A DNA stretch of 64,000 bases from Onchocerca volvulus. Taxonomy: Eukaryota; Nematoda; Chromadorea; Rhabditida; Onchocercidae. A program made the position numbers and the translations under genes. The stretch is from NCBI GenBank assembly GCA_000499405.2, contig HG738138.1, positions 5,578,888 through 5,642,887 on the forward strand. The letters run 5' to 3'. Below, piece by piece: positions 1-11,319 of this stretch (its first letter is position 1; every line of letters begins with the position of its first letter). Under the pieces are notes generated by a model, which was not told the DNA's origin, did not search any database, and saw nothing but the letters and a program-made list of their open reading frames with translations.

Positions 1-3000
1 AAAATTTCATCACGGCAAAAAAAAAAAAAAAAAATAAGAAAAAAAGAAAAATAAAACGAACTGGCAAAAGAATATGGAAATGGGACGCAAATAGAAAAAT
101 GCTATTAGAAACAATCTTAAATATTATATTTCTCTTTCTTCCTTGTACTTTAAAGCTCGTTATTGCTATTGCTTCTACGAAATATTTCTGCCTTATGATT
201 GATGGAAAAGCATAAGCAAGTCAAAAGTATTTAATGGATTTCAAGACAGCCTCCTTTCAATTCATCTCCTTTTTTTTTCTTTCGCTTTCTGTATCTCCCA
301 AAAAAAGAAACATATGCACATCCAAATAGAAACATTTGAAACAAATCTTAAAATCAATGAGAAGAAATGAAAAAAATTAGATAAAACTAAATGAACGATC
401 AAAACTTTGAGAAATACAATGACTATTCAGTCATTCAGTGTTGTATGCTTATCCAGCGATAATTTTGCAAGTTTAAAAAGAATAAAACAAGGTAAGCATG
501 AAATATTAGCAAAAATTAGTATAGCATCCGTGCAAAATGAGCACAGCGCGGCAAATTTAATTTTTCATACATACAGCTTCAGCAGTATTGGAAATCTAAT
601 AAAAAAATTTTGCCGATTTTAGAAAAGCTATGCAGATTCAGCAGTTTTCATTGTTACATCCCATATTAAAAGAACGAATTTTCTATATTACTGCAATAGT
701 ATATAGTTCCAAAATGCATAAATATGATTGAAAATTACAATTTGCGTATAATCGTATCCAAGAACTTATGGGAACAAAGTTTTGCATACTTGGTAAGTCT
801 TAATCTTATTCGTTAATGATTTTATTAATTCATTTTGAATTATTACTTACGGTGACTTATGATTAAGATTTACATAAAAGTCCCGTAATTTATGGATGCA
901 GAAAGTACTCATTAGACTCTGAAAATAAAAATAACGGGAACAGTTTAAATAAAAGACTAACGCTCGAAGTTTTTTGAACTGCAAAATGTGAGAATTCATA
1001 TTATCCGAAAAATAAAAGAAAGAAAAGAGAAAGGAGCGGAAATGTTGTAAAAAAAAAAAAAGTTTAAAATAAAAAATTTCAAATATTGAGAATGAAAGCA
1101 TACCAAATGTACTATCGATAAAAAATTGCCAAATGAATTAGGTGAAACCGGATTGCTGTCAGGATTTTTACGAAGAGGAATAATACTGTTGGATTCAGAA
1201 TTACGGCCGGTTTCAAACACAGAAGATGGCGAAAGTGAAGACGATGGGAACAATTGTCTGGATGAAGTTGCTGGTATTGCCATTGATGTAGCTGTTGTTA
1301 CTAATGGAGGTGCTGCAGTTCGCGATTAGCTTCAGTTACTTCTTTAGCTTTCTTGCAAACTTGAAATCCTTCTCCAATTGCTTTCACACAGAAGTGATAA
1401 ATACGTTTTACACAGAGCATCTCCTCCTAGCGACTACTACTTCACAGATTATCATCTCATTATCATGCCATATTGGACAGGTTTTGCAACCAAATTAAAA
1501 TTAGATTTCTCAAAATTAACTCTTCAAATTGCTTTAAATTTGCAAATTACTCGATTTAAAATTCTAAAAAATTTTCAAAAATGTGACAAATCGTACAAAA
1601 AAGGACTTTTATTCAAGATACCATCAAATTTAGTGCTATAATGAGTTTATTTTTTCACACGTTATATTCATCAGTTCCTTTTTTTTTAGTAATAAGTTTT
1701 TCATTTATAAAGTTCCTACTTTTTAAAATTGTAATGAGTCGAATAAAAATCTTTCAAACATTCTTGATAATATATTTGATATATGGAAGTAGAAATCGAG
1801 ACTTGGCAATTCAATTACCGCTATTTATCAAACAGTAACTATCGATAGTCAGCCTTTTTAAAAATCAAATTAGAATAAAGTTGCAGAAAAATATCAGACC
1901 AATGAAACTGACTTGCTGATTTTTCTAGCGAAAAGTAGCTTTTTTCGGTGAAACCACTACTGAAAGTAGAAAATTTCGAGAAGTGAATATAAATTAACTA
2001 ACTTATAAATAATTGACAGTCAATACGAGACACAATCATGTAAATAAATGATGAAATACAGAAGCAACTGATAATGTAATGGGGTTGAAACAGTGTTTTT
2101 CAGTTATATAAACGCTGCACATTTCCAAATTTCCAATTTAAGCAACTCTATTACAACTCACTTTCATCCTAACATTTGATGGAGAATAAGAAAATAACAT
2201 AGTTTAATGCTTCAAACTTCATCACGAAAGAGCCAAGTTTGGAGTATTGATGAACTAGGAAGTGCCCGAAAGATAAACAGATTCATTTAAATAAATTGAA
2301 GTGCATGAATTCTGTAGAAGGACAAATAGATGGATTGATGGATAATAGATATTTGCTTACCATAAAGTTACAAAGGCGTGAACCATTCTACAAAAGCATT
2401 TGGAAGAACAACTATGAGTTCCTGCCTCTAAAATTTATTTATGTATTATTCCGGAAGTATGTTTACCTTGATACTGATTGTCTTACAGTATCTGCTGTTA
2501 ATTGAGCGACACCGGCAAAATTTTCTTCAATAGAATCGTATCCAGAAATATGGGAATCTTGATCGCAAGATAGTAGAGACGATGATTGATATTCAATCTT
2601 TTGATAAAGTTGGTCCATATCTGCGAGAGTATGAAATACTTTATGGTTTGCAAGTATTTTGAAGAATCATCTCACACTGCAAGCTGAATCACACATGCCA
2701 TCTTTTTCATCCAAGTGTCACTAATCATTAGAATGCCTATCTGTTGCATACATCTCTAAGATGAAGTCATCCGAAATTCTAATATCGAGCAGATCTTAGT
2801 TTCAAGTTTTTAAATATGACGATATCATTTTGAACCCAAAAATGGCCAGTCTTCCAACTCCCTACGAATAGCTCCAAATATTTCTATCGTCAAATAAAAA
2901 ATTTTTGAAAAGTCAATTCTATGTTTTCATTATTTTTAATTGAAACTGACCATTATATCCATTACTGTGCATGAAATCAGACGAAGGTAAAGGAAATATT

Positions 3001-4260
3001 TTTGACGGTGGATAATTTGTGGATATACTTGAAGACAGCACCTAATTATCGTTAAGCTCCTCTGGTCTTGTGCACCTGCATGCATTGAAATAGTTGTTAA
3101 TTGCGCTGACAAGTTTATATTATGTGGAACTTCGAACTATCAAAATTGAATGTTGCAGCATTTCTTTGAACTATAGGTTTCATTAGTACTGGGGGCAGGA
3201 GTTTAAGAACTTGTCTTGCATTAAGCAAATCTTCTGAAACGGGTCTAAATATAGTTTTTCCCGAATATTGAACAGATAGTGTACTCAAAGTGAAGCCTAA
3301 AACAAGAAATACTACATTTCTCGTCACCGAACTTCAGTAGTATATTACCAACCACTTAGAACTAAATTTCAAACATTTCATGATAAAATTGATCAATTAG
3401 AACAAATCAGAAAATGAGACCATCAATTCAAAATTGAAGACACATGTATTATCAAGAATGATCTAGACAGAGAATCATTTAAAATGAGCAATGCCAATCT
3501 GACGATGAATAAATCGCGCAAAAAAAGCTGAACGAAATAAGCAAACGAGCTGCTTTATCAATGATGAAAAAGAAGTAAAACAAGTCAGATGTCTGTGCCC
3601 AACAGCACCATAATACAATCAAACATGATGTTAATCAAGAAGAAATAATTTTCAAGAAAAAGTCTTTTCCTACGTTTCGTTACGATGGTGAAAATGTGAT
3701 GATTTCGCGAACAGCCAAAATTTAAAATAAAATATAAAAGTAAATTCAATTCAGCTTTTGTTCCTCCGTACAAATCAAATCTGGACATGTCACTGCGGAT
3801 GTGAGAATAAAAACAATATAAAATGCTTCCGGTAGCTTGACAAAAGCTATGATCATGTAAATTTCACAACTACAGCTAAGTGCTGGGAATGATAAATATC
3901 ATGAATCTTTTTTCGGATTTCATGTGCAGTCGTGTTTGTATACATTCAGGCCGCCAATTAAAAAGTTTCTACGTCGAATAACAGAATGCCCTGGGAAGTC
4001 ATTATTGATTCATGGCAAACCAGTGATGTTGGATAAAAACCATCAAGTTATATTCGATCATTTAATTCAGATTTAAGGCTAAGCAGTAGCCAGTGAAATC
4101 AACAATCGTCTGTTGTCTAATTAGTTATACAATAATTTAAAGAACTCCATATCTAATAATTACCAAATTTAATTCATTCTCTTTAATTCACTTTTTGTTA
4201 ACTTTGCAACCTGACTTCTGTCTCTATTAATTCGTTTCAGTCATAGCAGTGACCATCAAA
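1..4260. other. Intergenic, no supported gene
   Basis: AT-rich DNA with short open frames only. The one stretch with different composition is at about 1,107-1,325, more GC-rich and open on the minus strand as a Ser/Pro-rich segment ending at a possible donor (GTATGC) near 1,103. No clear acceptor precedes it and I recognise no family, so it is at most a weak candidate exon. Confidence 0.5.
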
Positions 4261-4501
4261 AAGATAAAGGAAAACATATATTATGGATACGCACTATGTT
4301 TAATCTATCATTTCTTTAAGCAATTTCAATTTGTTCAATCCGTCCTTCTTGAAAATGCCAAAATGTTATGCTAGAAATGAAGAAAGACTGAATGACATCT
4401 GAAACTTCTTAAATCACATGTGAATTGTAAATTAAGAAAGCAACATATATGCTACACTTTCAGAAAATTTTGCATAATTCTGAGACAACGTTTGAATGTC
4501 A

Positions 4502-4930
4502 TTCAGGCTTTCTTCATTTTCAGCATAACACAATCGAATTTTGAGGAAGAAAGGATTGGATAAAGCGAAATTGCACAAACAAATACTGATCAAACATGAT
4601 GCAAGATGTGCATCCAGCGTGCATCACATTGAAAATGCATATCATGATGTGTCTTCCCTGATCATTAATGATCTGTCTAATATTGGCATCTCAAGCATGC
4701 TAAAACTGAATGGAATTAATGGATGAAGATCTGCTTGGCTACTACCTGTCTGGTTTGTTTGGTCCACCTTAATGAATGATTGGCCTGATTATCAAGTCTG
4801 TGTTTTCGACTGTTTCTATTGGTAGTAGTAATTATTTTCACGGATGGCAATCATTTGCTCTGTCATTTTTTGGAAAGTCGTTGTTCCTACAACGACAATA
4901 ATGGATCTGAATCTAAGCCGACTCACTGCA
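4502..4930 (+). repeat. Repeat module, copy 1
   Basis: Copy of the ~0.45 kb module, nearly identical in reverse complement to 10,209-10,640. It ends with a short hairpin at 4,877-4,896 (stem GTCGTTGT / ACAACGAC). A 61-codon frame in it exists only because copies differ at single bases; I do not consider it a gene. Confidence 0.75.
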
Positions 4931-4989
4931 TAAAATGATAAAATCAATTTTTTCATCGCTTGTTAATTTCCGATTAATTCTTCATCTTT

Positions 4990-5400
4990 CTTCATTTCCA
5001 GCATAACAAAATGGAATTTTCAGGAAGAAAGGATTGGATAAATTGAAATTGCACAAATAAATGCTAGATTAAACATAGTGCAACCAGTGTACGTCACCAT
5101 AATATAAATTTTCTTTATCTTTTTAATTACCATTGATTAGTAATCTGTCCAATATTGACATCGCTGGTATACTAAGAATGGAACGAATTATTATTGTGTG
5201 CGATATTACCTGTCTGGCTTGTTTGGTCCCGCCTTAATGAATGATTGATCTAATTGTCAAGTCTGTATGTTCGACTATTTCCATTGGTAGCAGTCGCAAT
5301 TTTTAGAATAGCAATTTATCCGCTCTGTCATTTTTTGGGAAGTTGTCGTTTCGACAGCAACAATATACATCGATAATGGCGGTCTGAATCTCAAGAGGCT
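4990..5400 (+). repeat. Repeat module, copy 2
   Basis: Second direct copy, adjacent to copy 1 and more diverged. It retains the phrase for the spacer before the hairpin (CATTTTTTGG) and a weaker hairpin at 5,342-5,361. Confidence 0.65.
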
Positions 5401-6283
5401 CATTACATAAATTAATAAATTCTTTATTTTCAATCAATTTGTCGAATTTCTGATTAATCGCTGCGTAATCCTATCGATCATGTGAGAATATTTGTTTCAA
5501 GTAATCATTTTCATCCAAAACGAAAAAAAAAAGTCATAGAATTACATTATAATTTGCAAAGATTTCATATTGTGTTAATCGATTTTTTAATCTTAATTTA
5601 TAAGAATTCATTGTATGAAAAAATTTATGACAGGAAAACACAGGAATACAATTCAAATTTAAAAAAAAGTTTTAATATTTTCAATCCATAAATCAGAGTC
5701 ATGGTTTTCTTCAAAGCTTTTATTGAAATGTAGGAACTGAAAAAAGAGGCGGATTAATAAGCAGAAAATATGTAAAAGAGAACAGATCTTTATTGTATTT
5801 TTTCTTTCATCTTGCACTTATTTATACAATTTCAATTTATTCACCCGTCTTCTTGAAATTCTATTGTTCTATGTTGAAAGCAAAGAACTGAATAATATCT
5901 GACCGACTTTAAATTATCGTATAGTTTCATTAATGAGATGAACCTTTTCTTCGATCCATCAGAAATTAATATTACAAATATTTTTAATTGGTATAAAATT
6001 TATTTCTCTTCAGTGTATTGGGAGAAAAGGAATAATAAAATAAAGACATATCTTTTTTTATATATTTTCTGATTATCAATCCGTTTATCATTTCAGTCCA
6101 ATATTTCAATAAAATGGTTTTAAGGAAACCATAAACTCTGATTTTTAAATTAAAAATGTAATTTTTTTTTTTTAATTTGCATTATATTCTTCATATTTTC
6201 TTTCATCCTTTCTTTGGCAATGAATTCTTTTTTGCATAAAGATAGAAAATCGATTGAGTGATGGAATTTTTGTAAATTATAGT

Positions 6284-6680
6284 TGTCGCCGATCTTCTTT
6301 ACCGTGACAATAATAAGGGATCATGTTTTTATCGTATTGTTATCGAATATTTCGCGGTATCTCAAACTTGGGTAATTAAACCTTTATTACAGAAATTTAG
6401 ATAACACAACAACGTACGAACAATTACAAATCAATTATATCAATAAAATAATGTAAATGACGATTTATTAATATGAGAAAATGGGGTAAAGATTATTATT
6501 AAGAAGAAAATTGAAATATCCCAGACGGAGGAACCAACCGCATCCTTCGTTAGCCTTCCTTTAAAATGATGCACAAAGGAGTATCTCCGTAACATGAAAA
6601 GGCTTTTCTTTGTTAGCGCATAAGATAGCGCTTTTATGGTACGATTTACAGTAGTTTAAAACAAAGGTTAAAGCATCACA
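6284..6680 (-). mobile_element. Truncated BEL/Pao LTR carrying SL1
   Basis: Matches the LTR at 8,768-9,325 from its TGTCGC terminus to about 6,680, where the match stops; the 5' (U3) part of the minus-strand LTR is missing. It contains an exact reverse-complement copy of the nematode SL1 leader at 6,361-6,382. The family is taken from the better preserved copy, which abuts BEL/Pao pol sequence. Confidence 0.7.
6361..6382 (-). other. SL1 spliced-leader sequence inside LTR (copy 1)
   Basis: Read on the minus strand this is the complete 22-nt nematode SL1 leader (starts GGTTTAATTACC, ends CAAGTTTGAG), preceded by TAATAAA and followed by ATACCGC. It is not followed by the GT donor of an SL RNA gene, so it is not an SL donor here. 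Confidence 0.9.
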
Positions 6681-6709
6681 TTAAAACTGTATGTTCACGA
6701 TATATTCTT

Positions 6710-7010
6710 CTTTATCTTTCTAATCATCAGTGATTAGTAATCCGTCCAGTATTGACATCGTTGGTATACTAAGTCTGGAACGAATTAATATGGATTTGCC
6801 AACTCTTAAGAACTACTACCTGTATGGTTTGTCTGATCATCCCTATGAGTGATTGGCCTAATTGTAAAGTCTGTTTGTTCGATCGATTCTATTGGTAGTG
6901 GTTGCATTATTTATGGATAGCATTTATCTGCTCTATCATTTTTTGGGAAGTTGCTGTTTCCACAGCAACAATATGCATCGATAATGACGGTCTGAATCTC
7001 AACTACATGA
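6710..7010 (+). repeat. Repeat module, copy 3 (partial)
   Basis: Partial copy just beyond the truncated LTR. It has a perfect hairpin at 6,950-6,969 (GTTGCTGT / ACAGCAAC). Compared with copy 1, both stem halves have changed together. Confidence 0.65.
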
Positions 7011-8049
7011 ATTAATAAATTCGAGTTTTTAATCGGTCTGATATTATTTTCTGATTAATCAAAATACTGTCTATCGTCTAAGAATATTTGCTTCAAGTAA
7101 TATTTTTCCTCCAAAACATCAGAAAGAAATCATAGAATTACACCATAATTTACGAAAATTCCATAATTCAATCGATTTTCTATCTTCATGTAAAAAAGAA
7201 TTCATCGCCAAAGAAAAGATGAAAGAAAATATGAAGAATACAATGCAAATTTAAAAAAAAAAAACATTTTTAATCTATAAATCAGAGCTTATGGTTTCCT
7301 TCAAACTATTTTATTGAAATATTAAACTGAAATGATAAACGGATTGATAATCAGAAAATACATGTCTTTATTATATTCTTCCTTTTCTTCCAATACACTG
7401 AAAAGAAATGATTTTATATCAATTAAAAATTTTCATGATATTAATTTCTGATGGATCGAAGAAAAGGTTTATCTGATTAATGAAACTATACGATAACTTA
7501 AAGCCGGTCAGATATCATTCAGTTCTTTGCTTTCAACATAGAAAAATAGAATTTCAAGAAGACGGGTGAATAAATTGAAATTGTATAAATAAGTGCAAGA
7601 TGAAAGAAGAAATACAATAAAGATCTGTTCTCTTTTACATATTTTCTGCTTATCAATCCGCCTCTTATTTCAGTAGCTACATTTCAGTAAATGCTTTAAA
7701 GGAAACCATGACTCCGATTCATGGATTAAAAATATTAAAACTTTTTTTAAAATTTGAATTGTATTCCTGTGTTTTCCTGTCATAAATTTTTTCATACAAT
7801 GAATTCTTCTTATAAATTAAGATTAAAAAAATCGATTAACACAATATGAAATCTTTGCAAATTATAATGTAATTTTATGATTTTTTTTTTTCGTTTTGGA
7901 TGAAAATGATTACTTGAAACAAATATTCTCAGATGATCGACAGGATTTTACAGCGATTAATCAGAAATTCGTCAAATTGATTTTTAAAAATATGAATTTA
8001 TTAATTTATGTAATGAGCTTAACTGAGATTCAAATTATCGATAATTATT

Positions 8050-8460
8050 TTTGTATATTGTTGTTATCGATGTACGCTGTTGCTATCGAAACAGCAACTT
8101 TCCAATAAATAAAAGAGCAGTTGATTGCTATCCTGAAATTTATGACTACTACCAGTAGAAACGGTCGAACACACGGACTTGAAAATCAGGCCAATCATTC
8201 ATTAGGGTGATCAAACAAACCAGACAGGTAGTAGTCCGCTTATTTTACAGAGTGCTATCAATTCGTTCCGTTCTTAGGACCAGCGATGCCAATATTGGAC
8301 AGATTGCCAATCAGTGATGATCAGAAAGATAAAGAAAAGATATATTTTGGATATGCACTCCCAATGTGATGCACTATGTTTAATCTAGCATTTATTTGTG
8401 CAATTTCGCTTTATCCAATCCTTTCTTCCTCAAAATTCGATTGTATTATGCTGAAAATGA
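8050..8460 (-). repeat. Repeat module, copy 4
   Basis: Inverted copy in the right arm of the large inverted repeat. Its hairpin lies at 8,079-8,098 with one stem mismatch. Confidence 0.65.
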
Positions 8461-8767
8461 AGAAAGGCTGAATGATATCTAAACGTTGTCTTAGAATTAT
8501 GCCAAATTTTCTGACTGAAAGTGTAGCATAATATGTTGCTTTCTTAAATTACAGCTTACATGTAATTTAAGAAGTTTCGGATGTCATTCAGTCTTTCTTC
8601 ATTTTCGCATAACATTATGGCATTTTCAAGAAGGACGGATTGAACAAATTGAAACTGCATAAAGAAATGATAGATTAAACATAGTGCGTAACAGCGGGAG
8701 TGCATTCCAGAATATATCTTTTCTTTATCATTCTGATTAGTAATCTGTCCAATGCCGGCATCGCTGG

Positions 8768-9325
8768 TGTCGCCGATCTTCTTAATCGTGACAATAATAA
8801 GAGTTCTTGTTTTATCGTTCTTGTTTTATCGTGTTGTTATCGAATGTATAGCGGTATCTCAAACTTGGGTAATTAAACCTTTATTACAGAAATTTAGAAA
8901 CACAATAACATACGAACAATTGCAAAACAATTATATCAACATAACAATTTAGATGACGATTTGTTAATATAAGAAAGAGGATAAAGATATCTTTAAAACC
9001 AAAAACCAGACGGTGGAACCAACCGTCTCCCTGTTAGCTTCCTTTGAAAAATGATGCACAAAGGCATCTTTGTAACATGATAATCTTTTCTTTGTTAGCG
9101 CTTGAGATAGCGCTTTTATGGTATAATTTACAACAGAATGAAACAAAGGTTAAGACGTTTAACACAATCATATGGCAAGCTGAAGCAACTTAACAAAGCC
9201 ATAAACTAAGCCATTTAATTTGAAACAAAGAGATAAATTTCTTGCAACCATCAACGGTTACAATTTGCTTCTTTTAAAACAAAGAAATCACTTTTGTATG
9301 ATCTTTCTCGCTTCTTTCAGCGACA
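8768..9325 (-). mobile_element. BEL/Pao 3' LTR with embedded SL1
   Basis: A 558-bp LTR bounded by TGTCGC and GCGACA. On its high-coordinate side it abuts coding sequence for the C-terminal end of a BEL/Pao polyprotein (9,326-9,500, minus), so this is the 3' LTR of a minus-strand element. The SL1 sequence at 8,858-8,879 divides it into ~446 nt upstream (U3-like) and ~90 nt downstream (R-U5-like). A short tandem duplication (ACGATAAAACAAGA unit) lies downstream of SL1. The element is inserted in a repeat module after CATCGCTGG. Confidence 0.8.
8858..8879 (-). other. SL1 spliced-leader sequence inside LTR (copy 2)
   Basis: Exact 22-nt SL1 on the minus strand, again preceded by TAATAAA and followed by ATACCGC. 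It has the same position relative to the LTR 3' end as the other two copies. Confidence 0.9.
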
Positions 9326-9500
9326 CTCCCGGGGCGAACGATCCTTTCGGCTTTGTTTTTCGTCGGAGATCTCCAAGGGATAGAGATGCCCTACTGCTCT
9401 CACTAGTTCGCTTCCACTAGCTATTCTTACCACTGCTGATCTGCTTATACCATCCTTACCCCTTATGAATCTCTGTACCCTCCCCATTTTCCAGATATTT
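9320..9500 (-). pseudogene. BEL/Pao pol C-terminal fragment (DUF5641-like)
   Basis: The minus-strand frame, read up to its stop, encodes a segment with a W-K-M-G-R-V start, an S-A-V-V-R-I-A-S-G core and an L-Y-P-L-E-I end. This is the signature of the DUF5641 domain that follows the integrase in BEL/Pao polyproteins. The frame runs into the LTR and stops at TGA formed by the LTR terminus (TGT CGC TGA). The rest of pol is missing because an N at 9,501 marks a join to unrelated repeat sequence. The purine-rich CCCCGGGAG just before the LTR is the likely polypurine tract. Confidence 0.75.
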
Positions 9501-9501
9501 N
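9501..9501. other. Ambiguous base, probable assembly join
   Basis: A single N where BEL/Pao pol sequence stops and repeat sequence (matching ~7,484 onward) starts. The abrupt change suggests a collapsed or arbitrary gap join. Confidence 0.7.
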
Positions 9502-10207
9502 AATGAAACTATACGATAATTTAAAGTCGGTCAGATATTATTCAGTTCTTTGCTTTCAACATAGAACAATAGAATTTCAAGAAGAACGGGTGAATGAATT
9601 GAAATTGTATAAATAAATGCAAGAAGAAAGAAAGAATACAATAAAGATCTGTTCTCTTTTACATATTTTCTGCTTATTAATCCGCCTCTTTTTTCAGCTC
9701 CTACATTTCACCGACTTTAAATTATCGTATAGTTTCATTAATCAGATGAACCTTTTCTCCGATCCATCAGAAATTAATATCACAAATATTTTTAATTGAT
9801 ACAAAATTTATTTCTCTTCAGTTTATTGTTAGAAAAGGAATAATATAATAAATACATATCTTTTTTTATATATTTTCTAATTATCAATCCATTTATCATT
9901 TCAGCCCAATATTTCAATGAAATGGTTTGAAGGAAACTATAAACTCCGATTTACAAATTAAAATATTATAATTTTTTTAAAAATTTACATTGTGTTCCGG
10001 CAAATTGTCTTTCATACTTTCTTTAGCAATGAATTTTTCTTTTACATTGAGATCGATTGGCATAATGGAATTTGTGCAAATTATGATGTAATTCAATGAC
10101 TTCTTTCAGGTGAAATGTTTTGGACAAGAAAGATTATTTAAAGTGTTTTCAGATGATTGACAAGACTATATAGTGATTAATCAGAAATTAACAAGCGATG
10201 AAAAAAT
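9502..10207. repeat. Third partial copy of the inverted-repeat sequence
   Basis: 9,502-9,700 matches 7,484-7,690. The orientation then flips at ~9,708, where 9,708-10,200 matches the left-arm orientation of 5,915-6,280. It is flanked by the N bases at 9,501 and 10,208. Confidence 0.65.
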
Positions 10208-10208
10208 N
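10208..10208. other. Ambiguous base, probable assembly join
   Basis: A single N exactly where a near-identical inverted copy of 4,440-4,926 begins. Confidence 0.7.
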
Positions 10209-10640
10209 GAGTCGGCTTAGATTCAGATCCATTATTGTCGTTGTAGGAACAACGACTTTCCAAAAAATGACAGAGCAAATGATTGCCATCCGTGAAAATA
10301 ATTACTACTACCAATAGAAACAGTCGAAAACACAGACTTGATAATCAGGCCAATCATTCATTAAGGTGGACCAAACAAACCAGACAGGTAGTAGCCAAGC
10401 AGATCTTCATCCATTAATTCCATTCAGTTTTAGCATGCTTGAGATGCCAATATTAGACAGATCATTAATGATCAGGGAAGACACATCATGATATGCATTT
10501 TCAATGTGATGCACGCTGGATGCACATCTTGCATCATGTTTGATCAGTATTTGTTTGTGCAATTTCGCTTTATCCAATCCTTTCTTCCTCAAAATTCGAT
10601 TGTGTTTTGCTGAAAATGAAGAAAGCCTGAATGACATTCA
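10209..10640 (-). repeat. Repeat module, copy 5
   Basis: Nearly identical to the reverse complement of 4,502-4,926, so either recently duplicated or an assembly duplicate. Hairpin at 10,237-10,256 (GTCGTTGT / ACAACGAC). A 76-codon minus frame exists because one TAA of the other copy reads AAA here; I treat it as spurious. Confidence 0.75.
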
Positions 10641-10717
10641 AACGTTGTCTCAGAATTATGCAAAATTTTCTGAAAGTGTAGCATATATGTTGCTTTCTTA
10701 ATTTACAATTCACATGT

Positions 10718-11314
10718 TGTCGCTTTTTTTCTTTCTGATAGTGACAAAATAATAAGTTGAATTCTGTTCTTCAGTTCTCACAATTTCTTCAATTTTGTTA
10801 TTTACTCACTTGGAAAACAAACCTCAAACTTGGGTAATTAAACCTTTATTATGACTAATTTGTTAATCAACGTACGCATTAACCATTACAACGATTACAT
10901 TAACAATACAATTTCGACAATATCATGAAGAAATTATAATGCAAAAAAAGAGGGGGAGATAGGTTACGGAAAGAAGAAGAATTGGTATACCACGAGCTGG
11001 TCCATCCGACCGAGCTCATGGCAGCTTGTTCGTCGAAATGATTTTTGTACTTAGGACCCTCATCTTCTTCGTGGATGGAGGTCCTGGTATCATTTTGTAG
11101 AGACAAGAAAGATCCTTTGTTGTCTCGGGAGCATGCGCTTTGGTGCGCATGAAATTGTGCTTGTGGTTAGCAGAAGATGAAAGAGAGCTTTTTTAAAGCT
11201 CATTGACTTGATAGACAAAAAATGATTTCATAGTCAACTACATCAAATATGCAATGTAAATTTAAAATAAAGAGATCACTGATTTTCTTCTTTTATCCTC
11301 CGATTTCAGCGACA
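10718..11314 (-). mobile_element. Solo BEL/Pao-like LTR with 5-bp target duplication and SL1
   Basis: A 597-bp element with TGTCGC / GCGACA ends, flanked by CATGT at 10,713-10,717 and 11,315-11,319. The sequences outside (AATTCA on the left, GATCTTATAAATCATTCAG on the right) rejoin into the unoccupied paralogous site around 4,400-4,425, which proves insertion. It shares with the 8,768 LTR the termini, the SL1 segment and a TTATTATTTGTCAC-like stretch, but is otherwise diverged, so it is a different subfamily. No internal region is present, so it is a solo LTR. Confidence 0.85.
10823..10844 (-). other. SL1 spliced-leader sequence inside LTR (copy 3)
   Basis: Exact 22-nt SL1 on the minus strand, preceded by TAATAAA. 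Here it is followed by GTTTG, so a GT stands directly after the leader. U3-like part ~470 nt, downstream part ~105 nt. Confidence 0.9.
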
Positions 11315-11319
11315 CATGT

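Larger units (their letters stand above)
4270..8750. repeat. Large imperfect inverted repeat of transposon-derived modules
   Basis: The sequence folds on itself around 6.5-6.7 kb. About 4,320-4,560 is the reverse complement of 8,400-8,680, about 5,480-5,700 of 7,740-7,930, about 5,700-6,020 of 7,400-7,740, and about 6,010-6,280 of 7,130-7,390. Indels and an inserted LTR (6,284-6,680) separate the blocks. Parts recur a third time at 9,502-10,720 and 11,315-11,760. No transposase or other protein is recognisable, so this looks like a non-autonomous foldback or MITE-like family or a decayed array. Confidence 0.75.

Noticed and set aside
4541..10637. Two matching small open frames (4,541-4,726 plus and 10,407-10,637 minus)
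   Set aside because: They lie in inverted copies of the repeat module, other copies do not keep the frame, and one base difference (TAA against AAA) explains the longer one.
6361..10844. SL1 matches as SL RNA genes
   Set aside because: Two copies are not followed by a GT donor, no Sm site or 5S rRNA gene is near, and all lie at the same place inside LTRs.
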